Shown piece by piece: positions 35,641 to 44,239 of a DNA stretch of 64,000 nt; the stretch's first letter is position 1, and every line of letters begins with the position of its first letter. Source of the DNA: Myxococcales bacterium (lineage in GTDB: Bacteria > Myxococcota_A > Polyangia > Polyangiales > Ga0077539); assembly GCA_013298625.1 (NCBI GenBank), contig JAAFIF010000041.1, positions 1 to 64,000 of the forward strand. Direction: 5' to 3'. A program made the position numbers and the translations under genes. Under the pieces are notes generated by a model. That model ran no database searches, had not been told where the DNA came from, and saw only the letters and a program-made list of their open reading frames with translations.

Positions 35641-36807
35641 TCAGCCTCGCGGCGCGCGCTCGCGGCGGCCGTTGGCGTGGACGGCGAAGCGGCCCTGGTC
35701 GCGAGGATGGACCGGGTCGGTGTCGCTCCAGGGCCAGCCGCCGAAGCGGGTGCGCTGGTAGTCGCTGTACGCCTGTCGGATCTCGTCCATGGAGTTCATG
35801 ACGAAGGGGCCGCGCTGGGCGACGGGCTCGCCGATGGGGCGACCTTGGAGCAACAGCGCTTCGCCGATGGCCGAGCCGTTGACGAGGGTGGCTTCGCGCG
35901 CTGCGTGCAGCTCGGCCATGTGCCTCGAGGCGAGCGAGCGCTCGCCGACGCGCATCGAGTCGCCGCGAAAGAAATAGAGCGTGCGGTGGACCTCGGACGA
36001 GCTCGCGGGGGGAAGCGAGAAGCGCGCGTTGGGCGCCATTTTGAGCACCCAGATGGCGATGTCCGAGCGGGGGCGCGAGGCCCACGAGCGGGGCGGAGGC
36101 GCGAGGGGGTGCGCTGCGCCCAGCGCGCCAGCGACGACGGTCACTTCGGTGCGACGGCCGTCGCCGTCGAGCGCGACGTGGTTGGGGATGTTGTCGCTCC
36201 AGAACATGGAGAAGTGCGGGTCTGCGAACTTGTCCGCGCGCGGGAGGTTGAGCCAGAGCTGAAAGAGCTCGAGGGGGTTGTCGCGAGCGCTCGAGAGGAG
36301 GGGAAACATCTCGGCGTGTTGGATTCCCGCGCCGGCGGTGAGCCACTGAACGTCACCTTCGCCGTAGCGAGCGGTGGCGCCGAGCGAGTCCGAGTGATCG
36401 ACGAGGCCCGTGCGCGTGACGGTCACGGTCTCGAAGCCTCGGTGCGGATGCTGAGGAAATCCAGGGACAGAATCGCCGTGGTACATCGACCACCCGTCGC
36501 GGCGGCTGAAGTCCTGGCCGATGTCCCGGCCCGCGAGCCCGTTGGCCGGCCCCATCGCGCCGTTGGCGATCGGGTAGGCGTCGTTGTGGTGCGCGCAGAA
36601 CAAGAACGGGTCGCGCGTGCGCCAGAGCGCGCCGAGGGGCTCGATGCTCTTGACCACTTCGCCGCCCGATGTGCTGTGCTGTGCGAGCGCGCTCGGGGCA
36701 TTTCGACTCGGCGCGGGGTCGACGCGCCCGCACGAGGCCACGAGGGGTGCGCTGGAGAGCGCGCGCAAGAGCGTTCGTCGGTCTAGCGGATCCACTGTGA
36801 AAAGCAT
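35641..36807 (-). CDS. Pirin-family bicupin with Tat-type lipoprotein signal
   Basis: 388 residues. The N-terminus DRRTLLRALSSAPLVASCG combines a twin-arginine-like motif with a lipobox Cys, unusual for pirins, which are mostly cytoplasmic. The pirin N-terminal cupin has its metal residues in HPHRGFETVT and TAGAGIQHAEM; a C-terminal cupin follows. Pirins act as metal-dependent dioxygenases or redox-sensitive regulators; the substrate is unknown. It lies upstream of ccoI on the same strand with a 150-base gap holding the cco promoter, so probably not co-transcribed. Confidence 0.85.
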   Translation of the reverse strand: MLFTVDPLDRRTLLRALSSAPLVASCGRVDPAPSRNAPSALAQHSTSGGEVVKSIEPLGALWRTRDPFLFCAHHNDAYPIANGAMGPANGLAGRDIGQDFSRRDGWSMYHGDSVPGFPQHPHRGFETVTVTRTGLVDHSDSLGATARYGEGDVQWLTAGAGIQHAEMFPLLSSARDNPLELFQLWLNLPRADKFADPHFSMFWSDNIPNHVALDGDGRRTEVTVVAGALGAAHPLAPPPRSWASRPRSDIAIWVLKMAPNARFSLPPASSSEVHRTLYFFRGDSMRVGERSLASRHMAELHAAREATLVNGSAIGEALLLQGRPIGEPVAQRGPFVMNSMDEIRQAYSDYQRTRFGGWPWSDTDPVHPRDQGRFAVHANGRRERAPRG

Positions 36808-36854
36808 TGTAGCGCAGGGGACGACGGGATTTCGCGGCTGGTACGATCGAGCCC

Positions 36855-38033
36855 GTGTCGTCCACTGCGAAGCAGCGCAGCGCCTGGCGTGACGTCCCTT
36901 CGGAGCAGTGGAACGACCTGCGTTGGCAGCTCTCGAACCTCGTTCGAACGACGGACGAGCTCGGCGCGCTGCTCGGTCTACCCGAGCGTGAGCTGTCGGC
37001 GATCCGCGCGCAGAGCCAGCGATTTCGCTGGGCGATCTCGCCGTATTACTTCTCGCTGATCGACCCGAGCGACCCGAGCGACCCGATTTGTCGCATGGTG
37101 GTCCCGAGCGCCGACGAGGACACGAGCGAGGGCGAAGACGACCCGCTCGGAGAGAAGCGAGACCAGGTCGCCCCGGGGCTGACGCATCGGTACCCCGATC
37201 GGGTGCTCTTCGTCGTGACCTCGTTTTGCTCGAGCTATTGCCGCTTCTGCATCCGCAAGCGCAACTGGCGCCACAGCGACGCCGCGCGGAGCCGCGCAGA
37301 GATCGACGAGGCGATCGCCTACCTGCGCGCGCACGAAGAGGTCCGCGACGTGCTGATCTCTGGCGGCGATCCGCTGACCCTGCCGCACGAGCAGCTCGAG
37401 TACATCCTGTCGCAAGTGCGCTCGGTCCCGCACGTCGAGCTCGTGCGCATCGGCTCGCGCGAGCCCGTGATGCTCCCGATGCGCTTCGACGACGCGCTCT
37501 TGCGCCTGCTCGACCGCCACGGGCCGCTGTGGATCAACACGCACTTCAACCACCCGAGAGAGCTCACTGAAGAAGCGGCTCGGGCCACAGAGAAGCTCGC
37601 GCGACTCGGGATTCCGCTGGGAAACCAAACAGTCCTGCTCGCCGGCGTCAACGACGACCTGCCGACGCTCAAGGCGCTGTTTCAAGGGCTGCTTCGAATT
37701 CGTGTGCGCCCCTACTACCTCTATCAAGCCGACCCCGTCGTAGGCGCGATGCACCTGCGCACCAGCGTCGAGCGCGGGATCGAGCTCATCGAGGGGCTGC
37801 GCGGACACACCACGGGCCTGGCCGTCCCGACCTTCGTCGTCGACGCCCCCGGCGGCGGCGGCAAGATCCCGGTCGGCCCCGAGTACGTCGTCGAGCGGCG
37901 CGACGGGGCGATCGTCCTGCGCAACTACGCGGGCGAGACCTTCGTTTACAAAGACCCAACCATGACCGCCAAATCGCCGCGCAAACGCGCGCTGCCGTTG
38001 ATCCCCACCGCGGCCGAGCGCGACGGAGAGTGA
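36855..38033 (+). CDS. KamA-family radical SAM aminomutase (lysine 2,3-aminomutase-like)
   Basis: 392 residues from GTG. The radical SAM Cys triad is C125-x3-C129-x2-C132 (CSSYCRFC). The PLP Lys is K337 in GGGGKIP. D293 and D330 fall at positions that bind substrate lysine in clostridial KamA, so alpha- to beta-lysine conversion is plausible. EpmB, which acts in EF-P modification, belongs to the same family, so the substrate is open. A 9-base DNA repeat encodes DPSDPSDP near residue 70. A TACGAT box lies seven bases before the GTG, suggesting a leaderless start. The next gene, an ATP-grasp ligase, may use its product. Confidence 0.88.
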   Translation: MSSTAKQRSAWRDVPSEQWNDLRWQLSNLVRTTDELGALLGLPERELSAIRAQSQRFRWAISPYYFSLIDPSDPSDPICRMVVPSADEDTSEGEDDPLGEKRDQVAPGLTHRYPDRVLFVVTSFCSSYCRFCIRKRNWRHSDAARSRAEIDEAIAYLRAHEEVRDVLISGGDPLTLPHEQLEYILSQVRSVPHVELVRIGSREPVMLPMRFDDALLRLLDRHGPLWINTHFNHPRELTEEAARATEKLARLGIPLGNQTVLLAGVNDDLPTLKALFQGLLRIRVRPYYLYQADPVVGAMHLRTSVERGIELIEGLRGHTTGLAVPTFVVDAPGGGGKIPVGPEYVVERRDGAIVLRNYAGETFVYKDPTMTAKSPRKRALPLIPTAAERDGE

Positions 38034-38057
38034 CGGAAGGTGACGGGAGGTAACTTC

Positions 38058-39068
38058 GTGACGAGCGCTGCGCTGGATATTGGCGTGACGTGCAACCTCA
38101 AGCGCGACGTCGCGCCGCGGCCCGGTCAACCGGAGGACGCGCTGGTCGAGTACGACTCCGATGCGACGCTGCACGCGGTGCTGAGCGCGATCGAAGCGGC
38201 GGGGCACCGCGCGCGCTACCTCGGCTACGGCGAGCCGCTGATCGACGCGCTTCGCTCTGCGCGACCGCAGCTCGTGTTCAACTTCGCCGAGGGCGTGGGC
38301 GGGCGTTCGCGCGCGGCGCAGGTTCCCGCGCTGCTCGAGATGCTCGGCGTCCCGTACACGCACTCGGACCCGCTCACGCTCGCGGTCGCCCAAGACAAAG
38401 CGGTGTGCAAGCACGTGGTGCGCTCGCACGGAGTGCGCACGGCGCGCTTCTGCGTGATCGAAGAAATCGCTGACATTTCTCTAGTGAATCTACGCTATCC
38501 GCTCTTCGCAAAGCCCGTCGGAGAGGGCTCGAGCATGGGCATCCACGAGGACGCGCGGGTCGAGGACGCGCGCGCGCTCGAAGCGCTCGTGCGACGACTG
38601 ATCACGCGGTACCGCGAGCCCGTCCTGGTCGAAGAGTTTCTTCCGGGCGCAGAGTTCACCGTGGGGATCTTGGGGACAGGGCCGAGCGCTCGCGTGCTGG
38701 GCACTTCGTCGATCAGCCCGCGGCGCGTGAGCAACGAGCGCTTCGTGTACTCGCTCTCGGTCAAGCAGCTCAGCGACTGGCGCGAGCACGTCGAGATCGA
38801 GTGCCCGCCGCGCTGCGACGCGCGCACGCGGGACGCCGTCGAGCAGTGCGCGTTGGCGGCGTACCGCGCGCTCGGCTGCCGCGACGTCGGGCGCGTCGAC
38901 GTTCGGCTCGATCGCGACGGAGAGCCCTCGTTTATCGAGCTCAACCCGCTGCCAGGAATCGCCCCAGGCTACAGCGACCTCGCGATGATCACCGAGGCGA
39001 GCGGGCAGTCACACCCGTGGCTGATTCGCCAGATCATCGACGGCGCGCGCGCGCGGCTCGGGCTGTAG
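38058..39068 (+). CDS. ATP-grasp ligase (D-Ala-D-Ala ligase-like)
   Basis: 336 residues from GTG 38058, chosen because GGGAGG lies 7 bases upstream; an earlier GTG at 38040 has no such site. ATP-grasp features: LFAKPVGEGSSMGI, VLVEEFLPGAEFTVG, and the Mg site in FIELNPLPGIAPGYSD. These enzymes form amide bonds through an acyl-phosphate. It starts 24 bases after the aminomutase gene, so the two are probably one operon and one pathway. Cell-wall Ddl is separately encoded at 62850, so a non-canonical substrate such as a beta-amino acid is more likely (inference). Confidence 0.85.
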   Translation: MTSAALDIGVTCNLKRDVAPRPGQPEDALVEYDSDATLHAVLSAIEAAGHRARYLGYGEPLIDALRSARPQLVFNFAEGVGGRSRAAQVPALLEMLGVPYTHSDPLTLAVAQDKAVCKHVVRSHGVRTARFCVIEEIADISLVNLRYPLFAKPVGEGSSMGIHEDARVEDARALEALVRRLITRYREPVLVEEFLPGAEFTVGILGTGPSARVLGTSSISPRRVSNERFVYSLSVKQLSDWREHVEIECPPRCDARTRDAVEQCALAAYRALGCRDVGRVDVRLDRDGEPSFIELNPLPGIAPGYSDLAMITEASGQSHPWLIRQIIDGARARLGL

Positions 39069-39083
39069 CGTACGATCCGTCTC

Positions 39084-39956
39084 TTGAGAGCCTCACGCAC
39101 AGCGTTCGCGCTCGCCGCGCTCGTCGCAGGATGCTCGACGCGCGTCGCGCCGCGATCGGCAGACACCGCAACAACGTCCTTGCGCGCGCCCACAGACGAC
39201 CCCGATCGCGACGGCGTCCGCGGCGCTGCCGACCGATGCCCGAGCAGCGCAGAGGACATCGACCGCGTCGCCGACGACGACGGCTGCCCCGAGGTCGACC
39301 AGGACTGCGATCGCATCGCGGATGCAGACGATTTCTGTCCGACGCAGAGCGAGGACCGAGATCAGTGGCAGGACGACGACGGCTGCCCCGACCCGGACAA
39401 CGATCGAGACGCCATCGTGGATCGCTGCGATCGCTGCCCGAGCGATCCTGGGCCGCCAGGATCGGACGGGTGCCCCGAGCCCAGGCGCATCGTGATCAAC
39501 CAAGAGCGTATTCGGATCCTGCCGAACGTGTACTTTGCGCCAGGATCGGCGCGGATCGAACCAGCCAGCGAGCCTGTGATCGACGAGGTCGTGACGGTGC
39601 TGCGCGAGCACCGCGAGATCGAGCGGGTCGTCGTAGTGGGGCACAGCGATCGAGGCGAGCGAGGAGGAGCGCGGCTGAGCGAGGCCCGCGCGACGGCCGT
39701 GCGCGACAGGATGGTGCGCGGCGGGGTCGATGCTGCGCGGTTGACCGTGCGCGGCGAGGGCGCGACGCGACCGCTCGACGAGGGGACGAGCCCGACGAGC
39801 CGCGCGCGCAACCGCCGCGCGCAATGGAACATCGAGCGAACGAGCGACCAGACGCGCAGCGACCCCCCGCGCCCGATGGAGCGCCCGATCGAGTGCCCGC
39901 CCGAACCGACGATCGCGCCGGTCGCCGGCGGCTGCGCGCTGCCTCGCTCGCAGTGA
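39084..39956 (+). CDS. OmpA-family lipoprotein with thrombospondin type-3 repeats
   Basis: 290 residues from TTG 39084. Lipobox AGC at Cys 17. Residues about 37-130 are Asp-rich calcium-binding TSP3 repeats (DPDRDGVRGAADRCP, DDDGCPEVDQDCDRIADADDFCP). A C-terminal OmpA/MotB-type peptidoglycan-binding domain follows (VYFAPGSARIEPAS, VVGHSDRGERGGARLSEARATAV). It likely links outer membrane to cell wall. A TACGAT box exactly 7 bases before the TTG suggests a leaderless transcript of its own. Confidence 0.88.
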   Translation: MRASRTAFALAALVAGCSTRVAPRSADTATTSLRAPTDDPDRDGVRGAADRCPSSAEDIDRVADDDGCPEVDQDCDRIADADDFCPTQSEDRDQWQDDDGCPDPDNDRDAIVDRCDRCPSDPGPPGSDGCPEPRRIVINQERIRILPNVYFAPGSARIEPASEPVIDEVVTVLREHREIERVVVVGHSDRGERGGARLSEARATAVRDRMVRGGVDAARLTVRGEGATRPLDEGTSPTSRARNRRAQWNIERTSDQTRSDPPRPMERPIECPPEPTIAPVAGGCALPRSQ

Positions 39957-39976
39957 GCTTTCGCTCGTCGGGCCGC

Positions 39977-40870
39977 TCAGCCCTTCGCGACGAGCACGCG
40001 ATCGAGGCCGGCGAGGTCTTTCTTCACGACGGCGTCCGCGAAGCCGGCGGAGCGCGCGAGCTCGAGCACGCGCGGGCCTTGATCGTGACCGAACTCGAGG
40101 GCGAAGAGCCCGCCGGGCTCGATGGCCTTGCGCGCCATCACCACGAGCTGCTCGATGAGCTCGGTGCCAGACTCGCCGCCGTCGAGCGCCGCGTGGGGCT
40201 CGTGCAGGCGAACGTCGGGCATGAGCGTCTCGATGTCGCGCCGCGCGATGTACGGCGGATTGCTGAGGATCAGCGAGTATTTCTCGCCCTCGACCGGCTC
40301 GAGCAGCGAGCCGTGCAGAAAGCGCACGCGGCCGCTGACGCCCAGGGTCTCGGCGTTGGCGCGGGCGACGGCGAGCGCGTCGTGCGACAGGTCGACGGCG
40401 TCGACGACGAGGTCGTCTCGCTCGCAGGCGAGGGTGATCGCGAGGATGCCCGAGCCGGTGCCGACGTCGAGGGCGCGGCGCTTGGGCAGCGCTGAGCTGG
40501 GCTCGCTGGACACAGACTCGATCGCGCCGAGCGGAGGCAGGGCCTCGAGCGCGAGCTCGATGAGCAGCTCGGTTTCGGGCCGGGGGATGAGGACCCTCGG
40601 GTCGACGGCGAACGTGCGACCATAGAAACCACGGCTGCCGGTGATGTAGGCGACCGGTTCGTGTTTGCGCCGACGCTCGACGAGCGAGCGGACGCGCGCG
40701 AGCTCTTCGTTGCTGAGGGGTTGATCGAAGCGCACGTAGAGGTCTACGCGGCGGATGCCGAGCGCGTGGCAGATCAGCAAATCCGCTTCGAGGCGCGGGG
40801 AGCTGAAGCCACGCGCCGAAAAATCCTTACTCGTCCAGTCCTGCACTCGAGAGATCGTCCAGGTCGTCAT
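39977..40870 (-). CDS. prmC: Release factor glutamine methyltransferase PrmC (HemK)
   Basis: 297 residues from ATG 40870. PrmC methylates the Gln of the GGQ loop in release factors RF1 and RF2. Its N-terminal helical domain precedes a Rossmann methyltransferase: LDVGTGSGILAITLA binds AdoMet and NPPYI is the Gln-binding motif. PRPETELLIE (IPRPETE) is family-specific. The usual prfA neighbour is not in the window. The start was taken at the last Met before the conserved helical domain; an upstream in-frame Met lacks support. Confidence 0.95.
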   Translation of the reverse strand: MTTWTISRVQDWTSKDFSARGFSSPRLEADLLICHALGIRRVDLYVRFDQPLSNEELARVRSLVERRRKHEPVAYITGSRGFYGRTFAVDPRVLIPRPETELLIELALEALPPLGAIESVSSEPSSALPKRRALDVGTGSGILAITLACERDDLVVDAVDLSHDALAVARANAETLGVSGRVRFLHGSLLEPVEGEKYSLILSNPPYIARRDIETLMPDVRLHEPHAALDGGESGTELIEQLVVMARKAIEPGGLFALEFGHDQGPRVLELARSAGFADAVVKKDLAGLDRVLVAKG

Positions 40871-40944
40871 GCGCGCGCCATGCACGCTCATACGCCAGGA
40901 CGCGTTGGGGGGCCATCGAGACGGAGGGCGAACGCTCAAGACCG

Positions 40945-40974
40945 TTTACGGGCAGCGAGCGGTGCTCGTACAAT
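40945..40974 (+). promoter_or_regulatory. Sigma-70-type promoter candidate
   Basis: TTTACG (40945-40950), an 18-base spacer, and TACAAT (40969-40974), upstream of the gene at 41044, whose GTG has AAGGAG at 41031-41036. It lies in the divergent gap with prmC. Confidence 0.55.
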
Positions 40975-41043
40975 CGCCGCCGCATGTGGCTTTCTCGACG
41001 GCGCGTACGGCGAGAGCACTGAAAGAATCGAAGGAGCATCGAC

Positions 41044-42186
41044 GTGACGAAAAAGAATCCCCGTTGGCGACGGTGGCTGTCGCTCTGGACCGCGCTCGTG
41101 ACGCTGCTGTTCGCGAGCTCGGCGTTCGCGCAGGTGCAGCGCGGGCCGCTTCCAGTGTTGGGATTGCGCGCGCCGGACGGCGAGGACGAAGCTGCGCAGG
41201 TGGCCACGGCGAGCCTGCGGCGCTCGGCGACGCGCGCGGGGTTCACGGTTCCCGACAACACTCCGGCGCTCGAGCAGCTGATCGCAGCGTTTGGCTGCGA
41301 TGACGCGGTGCCGGTCGAGTGCCTGCGGCAGATCGCGGATCACATTCACGCGCCGCGGTTCTTGTACGGCGCCGTTCGTCGCGCAGGCGCGCGGCGCGCG
41401 ACCGCCCCTGTGCGGCTCGAAGTGATCTTGTTCGACACGACCGCGGGCACGCCGACGCCGCCGTCGCAGACCGAGCTTCCGCGCGCGCAAGCGGTGGACG
41501 AAGACCGTTGGCACGCGGCCACCGAGCAGGTGCTTCGCGCGCTGCTTCCTTCACAGACCGGCTCGACCGGCGGCACCGGTGGCACGGGCGGCACGGGCGG
41601 CACCGGCGGCACGGGCGGCACGGGCGGAACCGGCGGAACCGGCGGAGCAGGGCCGACGGGTCCGGCGCAGCCCGGCGCCCCGATCCGCCGCTACATCGGC
41701 TTCGGCGCGATCGGCGCGGGCGCGATCGTCGGCATCGTCGGCGCCGTGTTGGGCGGCGTCGGTGTGATGAGCCTCAACGACGAGATCAAAGCCAACCAGA
41801 CCGGGCGAGTGTTGGCGTATCAGTCGATCTTTCCGAACCCGCTGCCCAACCGCGCAGAGCTGAGCAGCAGCGACGTTTGCCCCGGCATTATCAACGGCGG
41901 ACAAGGCGTGACGGGCACCGCAGCGGATCACAACGGCGCGCGGCCTTTGTGCGAGGCGCTCTCGTCGGCCAACACGACCATCGGCGTCACGATCGGCGTC
42001 GGCGCAGCGGTGCTCGCCGCTGGTGTGATCCTCGTGGTGACCGACTCGACCCCCGCCGCGCGCCCCGCGGCCACGCCCGCGACCGCGGCCGCAGCTCGCA
42101 GCCGCGACAACCTCCGCGCGCAGTGGATGGTCACGCCGAACCTCGGCACGCAGACCCAGGGCGCGGTGTTCAACCTGCGCTTCTGA
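41044..42186 (+). CDS. Exported protein with (TGG)9 linker and two membrane helices
   Basis: 380 residues from GTG 41044; AAGGAG seven bases upstream fixes the start. Signal peptide 1-29 (ASSAFAQ). Residues 40-165 form an alpha/beta region with a Cys pair (FGCDDAVPVECLRQIADHIH), reminiscent of TolB-N-like domains. Residues 175-201 are nine TGG tripeptides in DNA that is an imperfect 9-base repeat (41566-41646). Two hydrophobic helices follow with a Cys loop between. No family known to me. Layout resembles the TPR proteins at 12790 and 43328. The repeat may change length by slippage. Confidence 0.7.
   Translation: MTKKNPRWRRWLSLWTALVTLLFASSAFAQVQRGPLPVLGLRAPDGEDEAAQVATASLRRSATRAGFTVPDNTPALEQLIAAFGCDDAVPVECLRQIADHIHAPRFLYGAVRRAGARRATAPVRLEVILFDTTAGTPTPPSQTELPRAQAVDEDRWHAATEQVLRALLPSQTGSTGGTGGTGGTGGTGGTGGTGGTGGTGGAGPTGPAQPGAPIRRYIGFGAIGAGAIVGIVGAVLGGVGVMSLNDEIKANQTGRVLAYQSIFPNPLPNRAELSSSDVCPGIINGGQGVTGTAADHNGARPLCEALSSANTTIGVTIGVGAAVLAAGVILVVTDSTPAARPAATPATAAAARSRDNLRAQWMVTPNLGTQTQGAVFNLRF
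41566..41646 (+). repeat. Nine 9-base tandem repeats coding Thr-Gly-Gly
   Basis: Nine in-frame units of ACS-GGN-GGN, giving (TGG)9 between the exported and the membrane part of the protein at 41044. The copies differ at third positions, which lowers but does not exclude slippage. Confidence 0.9.
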
Positions 42187-42220
42187 TGTCCCGGCAAAGC
42201 GCACGCGAGGGGGCTCGTTC

Positions 42221-42808
42221 GTGAGGGTGATCGCAGGCAGCGCGAGGGGGCGCAAGCTGCACGCGCCCCCGTCCGGCGTAGAGACGCGCCCCACGACGGA
42301 CAAGGTGCGCGAGGCGCTCTTCAACGTCCTCGGACCCGTCGACGGCGCCTCGGTGCTCGACCTGTTCGCGGGCACCGGCGCGCTCGGCATCGAGGCCCTC
42401 TCGCGCGGCGCGAGCGCGTGCCTCTTCGTCGACGCGAGCGAGAAGGTCTGCAGCACGATCCGCCGCAACGTCGAAGACTGCCGCTTCGAAGCCAACGCGC
42501 GCGTGCTCGCGCGGGACGTTCGACGCGTGCTCGACAAAGCCCCTCAGGGCCACGGAGCGCCGTTCGACCTCGTGCTGATCGACCCGCCCTACGCGCACGG
42601 GCTCGAGCAGCTTGCGCTCGACGCGCTCGTGCGCACGCCCGGCTGGCTCAGCGAAGGTGCCACGGTCGTCGTCGAGCGCGCCACGCGCGACGTGATCGCG
42701 TGGAGCGACACAGCGCGAGCCGCGTTCGAGCAAGAGCCGTACGAGAAAGAGTACGGAGACACGACGCTCGTGTTCTGGTTCGGCTTCGGCGTACGCTCGA
42801 CGGCATGA
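42221..42808 (+). CDS. rsmD: 16S rRNA (guanine966-N2)-methyltransferase RsmD
   Basis: 195 residues from GTG 42221. RsmD methylates G966 of 16S rRNA during 30S assembly. RVIAGSARGRKLHAP at the start, RPTTDKVREALFNVL, the AdoMet site LDLFAGTGALGIEALSRGA and the catalytic DPPYAHG motif are all present. Its stop overlaps the ATG of coaD (ATGA), the same pairing seen in many bacteria. Confidence 0.97.
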   Translation: MRVIAGSARGRKLHAPPSGVETRPTTDKVREALFNVLGPVDGASVLDLFAGTGALGIEALSRGASACLFVDASEKVCSTIRRNVEDCRFEANARVLARDVRRVLDKAPQGHGAPFDLVLIDPPYAHGLEQLALDALVRTPGWLSEGATVVVERATRDVIAWSDTARAAFEQEPYEKEYGDTTLVFWFGFGVRSTA

Positions 42809-43296
42809 CGCGAATCGCGGTGTATCCAGGCTCGTTCGACCCGCTGACCAACGGACACCTGGACATCATCCAGCGCAGCTGCGCGCTGTTCGACAAGCTC
42901 ATCGTCGCGGTCGCGCACAACCAGCGAAAGCAGCCGCTGTTCTCGCTCGAAGAGCGGATCGCGATGGTGCGCTCGGTCTCGGACCCCGCGAAGGTCGAGG
43001 TCGACATGATCGACGGGCTGCTCGTTGATTATGCGCACACAAAAGGCGCGAGCGCCGTCGTCCGCGGCCTGCGCGCGGTGGCGGACTTCGAGTACGAGTT
43101 TCAGATGACGCTCATGAACCGAAGGCTCGCGCCGGACGTCGAGACCGTCTTCTTGATGACCCGCGACGACCACTCGTTTGTGTCTTCGAGCCTCGTCAAA
43201 GAAGTGGCGTCGTTTGGAGGCAACGTCGACGAGTTCGTGCCGCCTGCCATCGCCGCGCAGCTCAAGGCTCGCATCGCCGAGCGCGCGAAGAAATAA
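42805..43296 (+). CDS. coaD: Phosphopantetheine adenylyltransferase
   Basis: 163 residues, normal length. CoaD transfers AMP from ATP to 4'-phosphopantetheine, the penultimate step of coenzyme A synthesis. The nucleotidyltransferase motif PGSFDPLTNGHLDII (residues 8-22) with T/HxGH and the C-terminal VSSSLVKEVASFGG are clear. The ATG overlaps the rsmD stop. A TACGCT box lies 7 bases before the ATG, so an extra leaderless promoter is possible. Confidence 0.97.
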   Translation: MTRIAVYPGSFDPLTNGHLDIIQRSCALFDKLIVAVAHNQRKQPLFSLEERIAMVRSVSDPAKVEVDMIDGLLVDYAHTKGASAVVRGLRAVADFEYEFQMTLMNRRLAPDVETVFLMTRDDHSFVSSSLVKEVASFGGNVDEFVPPAIAAQLKARIAERAKK

Positions 43297-43327
43297 GCGC
43301 CCTGCGGCGACGATCGCCGCGCGCAGG

Positions 43328-44239
43328 ATGTTCGTCGAACCGAGCAAAGCCGCTATACTTGCGGCGGTGAAGGCATCGCTCAACTCTCGTCGAGGCGCGT
43401 TTGCGCTCTGCCTCGGCGCTGCGCTCTGTGCTCCCGCCGCCGCGAGCGCGCAGGCGCAGCCGGGCAGCGCCGCGCGTCCAGGCAGCGCAGAGGCGGACCG
43501 ACGCGCGCTGGCCCTCTACGAAGAGGGCAGCGCGGCGTTCGAACTCGAGGACTACAGCACCGCGGCGGCGCGCTTCGAAGCGGCGTTCAACCTCTCGCCC
43601 CGGCCGAGGATCCTCTACAACCTCGGGTTGACCTACGACAGGCTGGGCATCCCGCAGCAGGCCATCGACGCGTACGAGCGATTTCTCTCGCAGCTCCCCA
43701 ACGCGCGCGAGCGCGAACAGGTCGAGGCGCGCATCCGTGTCTTGCGCGCGGACGCCGAGATGGCCCAAGAGCGCGTGCAAGGGTCCGGCAACAACGCAGA
43801 GGGCGGCGCGCGCACCATCGTGACCGAGCGCGTCGTCGTGCGCCCCGCAGAGCCGCCGCACACGGCGCGCACCGTGGGCATCGTGCTCGGAGCGCTTTCG
43901 CTCGCGAGCGTCGGCGCCTCGGTCGCGGTCTACGTCTACGCGCAGAATTACTACGTCCAGCTCTTGCGCGAGTGCGGCGATCGCAGACCCAACATCGACA
44001 GCACGCCGTGGTGTCCGCAGACCGCCATCAACGACCTGCAGCTGCGCGCCACGCTCACCAACGGGCTCATCGCGACGTCCATCGGCCTCGGCGTCGCCGC
44101 GGGCGTCGCGTTCGGAATCGAGATCGCCCAGAGCCGCCCTGCGCACAGCCCTCCGTCCACGCGCAGGGCGCGCGTTCGAACGGGGACCATCCTTCCCACT
44201 GCCGACGGCGCGACGCTCATCGTGGGAGGGACGTTTTGA
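43328..44239 (+). CDS. Exported TPR protein with two membrane helices
   Basis: 303 residues from ATG 43328, or 290 from GTG 43367; the latter has TATACT exactly 7 bases upstream, and the signal peptide (RRGAFALCLGAALCAP) suits it better. TPR helices are at about residues 55-135 (YEEGSAAFELEDYSTAAARFEAAFNLSP, YNLGLTYDRLGIPQQAIDAYERFL). Two hydrophobic helices follow with a Cys loop (ECGDRRPNIDSTPWC). Function unknown. It overlaps the next lipoprotein gene (TGATG), so coupled. Confidence 0.78.
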   Translation: MFVEPSKAAILAAVKASLNSRRGAFALCLGAALCAPAAASAQAQPGSAARPGSAEADRRALALYEEGSAAFELEDYSTAAARFEAAFNLSPRPRILYNLGLTYDRLGIPQQAIDAYERFLSQLPNAREREQVEARIRVLRADAEMAQERVQGSGNNAEGGARTIVTERVVVRPAEPPHTARTVGIVLGALSLASVGASVAVYVYAQNYYVQLLRECGDRRPNIDSTPWCPQTAINDLQLRATLTNGLIATSIGLGVAAGVAFGIEIAQSRPAHSPPSTRRARVRTGTILPTADGATLIVGGTF

